Positions 59,341 to 64,000 of a stretch of 64,000 nucleotides of DNA are shown here, piece after piece. The DNA is taken from the NCBI RefSeq assembly GCF_001640805.2, contig NC_066850.1, positions 15,745,036 to 15,809,035 on the forward strand, read 5' to 3'. Every line of letters starts with the position of its first letter. Within the stretch, counting starts at the first letter, position 1. The position numbers and the translations under genes are program-made. The notes beneath the pieces were generated by a model, which saw nothing but the letters and a program-made list of their open reading frames with translations, was not told the origin of the DNA and made no database searches. The DNA is from Lates calcarifer. Taxonomy: Eukaryota; Chordata; Actinopteri; Centropomidae.

Positions 59341-62300
59341 GGACATTACAGAACCACTGTCTCTCTCACACTGAACTGCCAATACAGCATGTTTACCTGA
59401 TTTATCCCTGAGGACACACAAGCCATATTTAAATATACAGTATGTTATGGATAAATTATCAGACATTAATGCAATGATACAACTAGAGGACTGAAAACAG
59501 AAACTCAGCTGGTGCACATTTTCTCATTCTGTGTGCCATTTTTCACAAGCTAACACATTATGCATAAAACTTAATTTTACTGTGATTTTGTTAGCAGTTG
59601 CTGTGCACACAATTGAGTGGCTGATATGCAATATTGTTTTATTCACTGATCACAGTAAGTGAGGTCTCTGCTTCACTGTGTGTTCCAAAGTGTGCCCTAA
59701 ACATAAAGGAAGAACTGGGACTCATTTGTGCCTGCTGAAATTAGCTTCCTTAATTTGCAAATGTGATGATGTAGTCCCATAAGCCTCTGCCAACTTAAAA
59801 TATCTTTGATTTCTTAACTTTGAGCTTTGCATCGCACCAAGCTATTGACTCTGTTTGGCCTAAATTCAGATCAGACTGAGTAATTTTACATTTCTGTGAA
59901 TCTTAGGTGTTTGTGTTTCTTTCAAGTCAAACAAGTCAAATAAGAAAAAAATAAAATAAATTGATTCGTGTTGTCCCCACATTAATGCCACCATTTTGAA
60001 ACTGACTGAACCCAAAGTGTAAATGTCTAAACTACAAATGTTTGGTAGGTTTACTTGATAAATGAAAAAAAAAAGTCAGAGTAACAATTTGATCCAACAG
60101 TAATCAGAAATTCTCATATAGACATCACAAAGGAGAACAAGCAGTATATATGGATACAATCGCATACAGGTGGTAGTGATCTGTATGACTTGAAGGTCAG
60201 ACTGGACCAATCAGCACAGAACTAGAGAACACTGTCTGATACTTCCATGTGGTTGCATCAAAACATAGCTCTGTTAAATTTAATTTAATCTGACCTAACA
60301 GTGATGTGTACATATTTTTTGTCTGACTTTTGCCTTCAGTTTGTCCTTTGATCCAACACCTGTAAATGTTTTTGGATGTTTCACAAGTTTCTTAGCCTGC
60401 GGACCAAGAAAGGACTGAGTAGTCTTCGCTGCACAAATTGCCACCATGTGGCCATTAGTAAAAGTGCACTAGAAGACCATGGTCTTTAACCATTGGTTAA
60501 AGATGGATCTACAGTAGCTGTATAAAGCCAATTTCAGTCATATCTATGTAAATAATGCAACACATTTCGCTGAATCCTAGGTTACTGTTTAGTGGAGGTT
60601 ATATTCAAATATCAGTTATCAACTGTTCATCACAACAAATTAATTGGATTGCACTGCAATTAGGGAGGTAAACACCCACTTTCTTTCTAATTAATTTTCT
60701 GATGGTCATCTTGCATCACTCTCCATAGGGGTCAGAGGTCACGGTCAAACAGTGAGATTCTGACACTGAAGAGCATTTGATATTGTGCTCAAGGACACAT
60801 CAACTGGGCAGATCTCTCCTGCCTTAAGCAGTAGTCCTCTTCACTTATGGGACCTAATCTTAATCTCCCAGCACTTGAAGCAGCCATGTCCCTGTCTGAT
60901 AACAGCCCCTGTGGAGAGGCAGGTAAAACACCCCCCCACCTTCCTCCACTCCAGACCTCGTAATCATTCTATTCTCCAGCATCCACCTCCAGTGAAACTC
61001 CTCTGGCAGTCACTGTCAGGTCTGGCTTACCAGGACTCCTTTCGCTGACACAGGATTCACAGGAGATTCACCCCAGCTGTCTTCCCTATAATGCTCTGTC
61101 CTCCCACCGCACTCCCACCTACAGTGCTGCTGCTTTGAGGGGATGCTTGATAATCCTCAAAAGGCAAAAGGCACAACATGTGGTCAGGACATTCTCACTG
61201 AGCAAAAACGTAGCCACATAGGTGCTCTCCATCCACTCAACATGTTGGTCATCCATGACCTGAAAGGTTTATTCTTAGTACAAAAACCTGTACCCTTTTA
61301 CCCTCAGAGCACATCTTTAAAAAGGTATCATCAATGAACCTTGGGGAATACAAGTGCTACCTCCAAGCTACTTTCATCACAAGAATGACAAAAAAAATCA
61401 GACAAGACCTAGAACAGTTCTGCTGTGTTGACAGATGGAGGTTTTAAGATTCAACTCAGTATCTCTCCCACACAAATGAAACCAAACTCCAATGTTATCA
61501 AGCTTTTGATTCAATTCAATAAGATTACAATTTAATATTTGGCTATATTTACAACAAGAGTCCTGTCAGTAATTTACAATGCATCATATTCATTTCAGTT
61601 CACAGTAAATTTGGCATCTGAAAGAGGCGTCTCTAGGTCTGCTACATCCCAACACCTGCATAGCCAATATAAATGTTTGAGAGGTTTTTCCTACTCAGTT
61701 CAGCTGTGTTTCATTATATCTACACTGGACCAGTAAAGTATTGTTTTAATAATCAATGTATTGATATAGTCCTCTTGTTGTGACAATGCCTAATCACTTC
61801 TTAAACTGTGCAAATTCAACTTTGTTAAGGAAATGCACTGATTTTTGCAAATGACCAATGATATAAACCCATACTTACATTCATGTCTTACCTTCAAATT
61901 TTTGTGAGTTATAAATTATTTTCGTCTTGATCTACGTCAACATTCTTCTTTGGAAAACATGAGTATCAGTGTCACTTTCTCATGTGTTTGCCTAATTCAT
62001 ATACATTCTTGCAAAGACTCAATGTTGTTGGTAGGACCATACTACAATAAATTAGATGTCTTCCAGGGTCCACTCAGTTCCTAGTAATTGAACCAACCTG
62101 GGGCCTGAGCCAGGTCTAATTGAACTCGGTAGGGTCCTGCTGACAGGTCAACAATTTGTCTAACACTTGAGTGGATCCAAGAAGACTTGCTCTCAATTTC
62201 AAGCAAGTGGTGATCACAAATCATCCCAACTGCAATTTTGAGGCAAGACAGAGTGTGAGGGGTAAAGTGTGGGGTAAAATGACAAGTACTGCCACTGTTT

Positions 62301-62676
62301 ACAACCACAGCTGCTCATGAATTTGTAGCACGTCAGGCTGCTGCCAGTGGTATGATTATTTCTCCATTTGTGTCTGTTCAGCTGAACCACATCTTGAATT
62401 GGGTCTAATTACTCTTGGGTCTGGGTTGGGACTGGGTCTGAATGTTCTCAGGTTCTTTTGGGATTGTTCTATTTTAATTAATTCATGCATGTAGTCCACG
62501 GTTCCCTTTTGCACCGGGCCCAAATTTCTGATTCATGAAGACTGTTACACTAAATGTAACATTTCAGCTATGCAACCACTTTCATTCCTCTCTTGACTCC
62601 TGTCCCTTTAACAGAGCATTTACACCAGTGCTGGCCCGTGTCCCAGAGGACTCTGATGTTTGTTATCATAGCAGCA
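59341..62676. other. Long non-coding stretch
   Basis: No recognised gene. A 9-bp-arm hairpin TCTTTAACC-ATT-GGTTAAAGA lies at 60483-60503. The 87-codon frame at 60785-61048 is Pro/Ser/Leu-rich without recognisable domain. Confidence 0.4.
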
Positions 62677-62691
62677 CCCCCCCCCCCCCCC
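62677..62691. repeat. C15 homopolymer
   Basis: Fifteen consecutive cytosines. Confidence 0.9.
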
Positions 62692-62759
62692 TCTTTTGCT
62701 CTTGCTTTGCTGACCTGACCTTCTACTGTCCATTTGTCTATGTGTGTGTGTTAGTGTGA

Positions 62760-63330
62760 GAAGGGCGGTGGCGGGGATTATATGGCCCTCCAGGCAGCTG
62801 TAAAAGATGACTTATGGCACCATGGTGTTCCAGATGCAACAGTAGCTTCTCCCGATAGTGTAGAGCAGAGGGGGTTTGGTGTTAAGATGAGGGAGCGAAT
62901 TGATCTGCGAGGAATTGGAGGGGGAAGAAAACCAAAGGAGCGATAGCCGGTTTCTTTTCATGTACTGCAGAGGAGATTAGGGCTTAAGCTCCGGCTAGTC
63001 GCATGGAAAAAAAAAATCTCATTGGGCAAAGAAGGGGATTGAGGAGGAGAAAAAGGGAGTCAAACAAGGCCAGCGCATGAAGCCTTGTTCTCACTCACTT
63101 GTATTCCCGTGTGAAAATATGACAATCCAATTAGTGCTCCATTTCAGATGATCCACGGCTGTTCACTCAGTGTCAAACCTGAGAGAGGAAATAGAGGAGG
63201 GGGCAAGGATAAAGCCTTGACATTTCCATTCTAGACGTACAGGCTGGTGTCAGCTGCAGCTGACAATTTAAATGCATGCTGGGGATAAATCACTGTTATA
63301 GGTCCAATCAAGTCCAATCTCCTTGTGTGT
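62760..63330. promoter_or_regulatory. Candidate conserved non-coding block with double E-box palindrome
   Basis: Unique sequence with the perfect 16-base palindrome GTCAGCTGCAGCTGAC (63249-63264), containing two overlapping-phase CAGCTG E-boxes, then ATTTAAATGCATGC. Also CCAATTAGTGC (63127-63137). No open frame longer than 60 codons. Enhancer-like; composition only. Confidence 0.3.
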
Positions 63331-64000
63331 GTGCAGTTAAGGAATGAGGAGAGGCACAGAGAGAGGAAATAAATATCAATTCTTAAGGGGTCAGAAATTG
63401 TGAGAATTCTGGAAATCTCACCTCAGTCGATTACAGGTATGAATCATTCAGCAGAAAGTGTTGCAATTAAGTCTGCAGACACCAAGGTGGACTGAAACAA
63501 TTTTTATATCTTTCAATGAGCCATATTTTATGTGGCACCTATCTGTGTGACACAACAATTTATTGGTCAGATTACCTGGAAACCTTTACAGAATAAAAGA
63601 AAAATGATCAAGTTTCCAATTCCAGCAACAATTGCTGAATAAAGAACAACTTCACTGTGAGACCAACACAGTTGAGCTTGGTCTTCTCCTGACAGGACAA
63701 GCCAAGACAATGCTAAGATGCAAACTCTGGTTTTCTGCGTGAAAGTCACTAAATGTCTCCAAACCTTTACTTTGCACGCCCTTGCACAGAGGACACATTT
63801 CATTCATTCCCTCAGTGGCACTAAACATTGTCACTAGACATAAATCGTGAGGTGCAAAACCATCTAAGGTTAGCAGTTTGATGTCTGCAATGGCCAGTGT
63901 TTGCTCCATAATAGCTATGTATCCATGACTGTAAACCCTCATCACTCAGAACAGCACAGTGGGTAAAAGCCAAAGCTTCATGCATAAAATGTAAATGTAA
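63331..64000. other. Non-coding, nothing firm
   Basis: Two overlapping minus-strand open frames (63567-63945) of up to 97 codons. They include a Cys-rich stretch but no recognisable domain. The window ends within this stretch. Confidence 0.4.

Noticed and set aside
60780..61300. Possible retrogene or LINE fragment ('gctcaaggacacatcaactg')
   Set aside because: Only a short stretch resembles a retroelement tail; the 87-codon frame has no family features.
1..64000. CRISPR arrays, operons, phage or plasmid modules
   Set aside because: No regularly spaced repeats, no dense ORF layout, and repeat content is clearly that of a vertebrate genome.

Overview
This window looks like non-coding DNA from a ray-finned fish, most likely a percomorph teleost. 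It is AT-rich and full of CA microsatellites and mononucleotide runs. It also holds relics of interspersed repeats that I recognise from percomorph genomes: a tRNA-derived SINE with A and B boxes, a second tRNA-type SINE, short inverted-repeat (MITE-like) elements, and the families containing 'gctaagctaagcta' or 'aggtttaggcaacaaaa'. These family assignments come from memory, not from a search. No operon, ribosome-binding-site pattern, CRISPR array, rRNA or tRNA gene is visible.

I find no intact protein-coding gene. The longest open frame is 162 codons and is the antisense of a purine-rich tract; the other long frames lie in CA repeats or show no protein-like features. The one stretch with real coding character is at about 4.28-6.03 kb. 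It is a decayed coiled-coil gene in which an exon-sized module has been duplicated about 1.17 kb apart. One copy carries a nonsense codon, and the 3' part is broken by stops and frameshifts.

Layout: 0-3.7 kb has a polypyrimidine tract and two CpG-rich unique blocks. 3.7-6.2 kb has a SINE with target-site duplication and the coiled-coil pseudogene. 7.0-9.3 kb is a CA-rich domain next to a unique element that has a diverged second copy at 42.2 kb. 9.7-16 kb has repeats, a local tandem duplication and one enhancer-like block. 17-20.1 kb is a long unique block rich in TAATTA-type motifs, with a strong hairpin. 20.5-26 kb has a G-rich tract and two repeats. 27.5-34.3 kb alternates unique blocks with repeat copies. 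35-50 kb is mostly featureless, with scattered SINE, MITE and purine-rich relics. 50-54 kb has CpG-rich and unique blocks. 57-58 kb has two old repeats. 58.5-59.4 kb and 62.8-63.3 kb are further enhancer-like blocks.

The pattern of long gene-free sequence with spaced, unique, homeodomain-motif-rich blocks is what is usually seen in gene deserts or giant introns around vertebrate developmental regulators. I cannot name the neighbouring gene, and conservation of the blocks is an inference that needs cross-species alignment.
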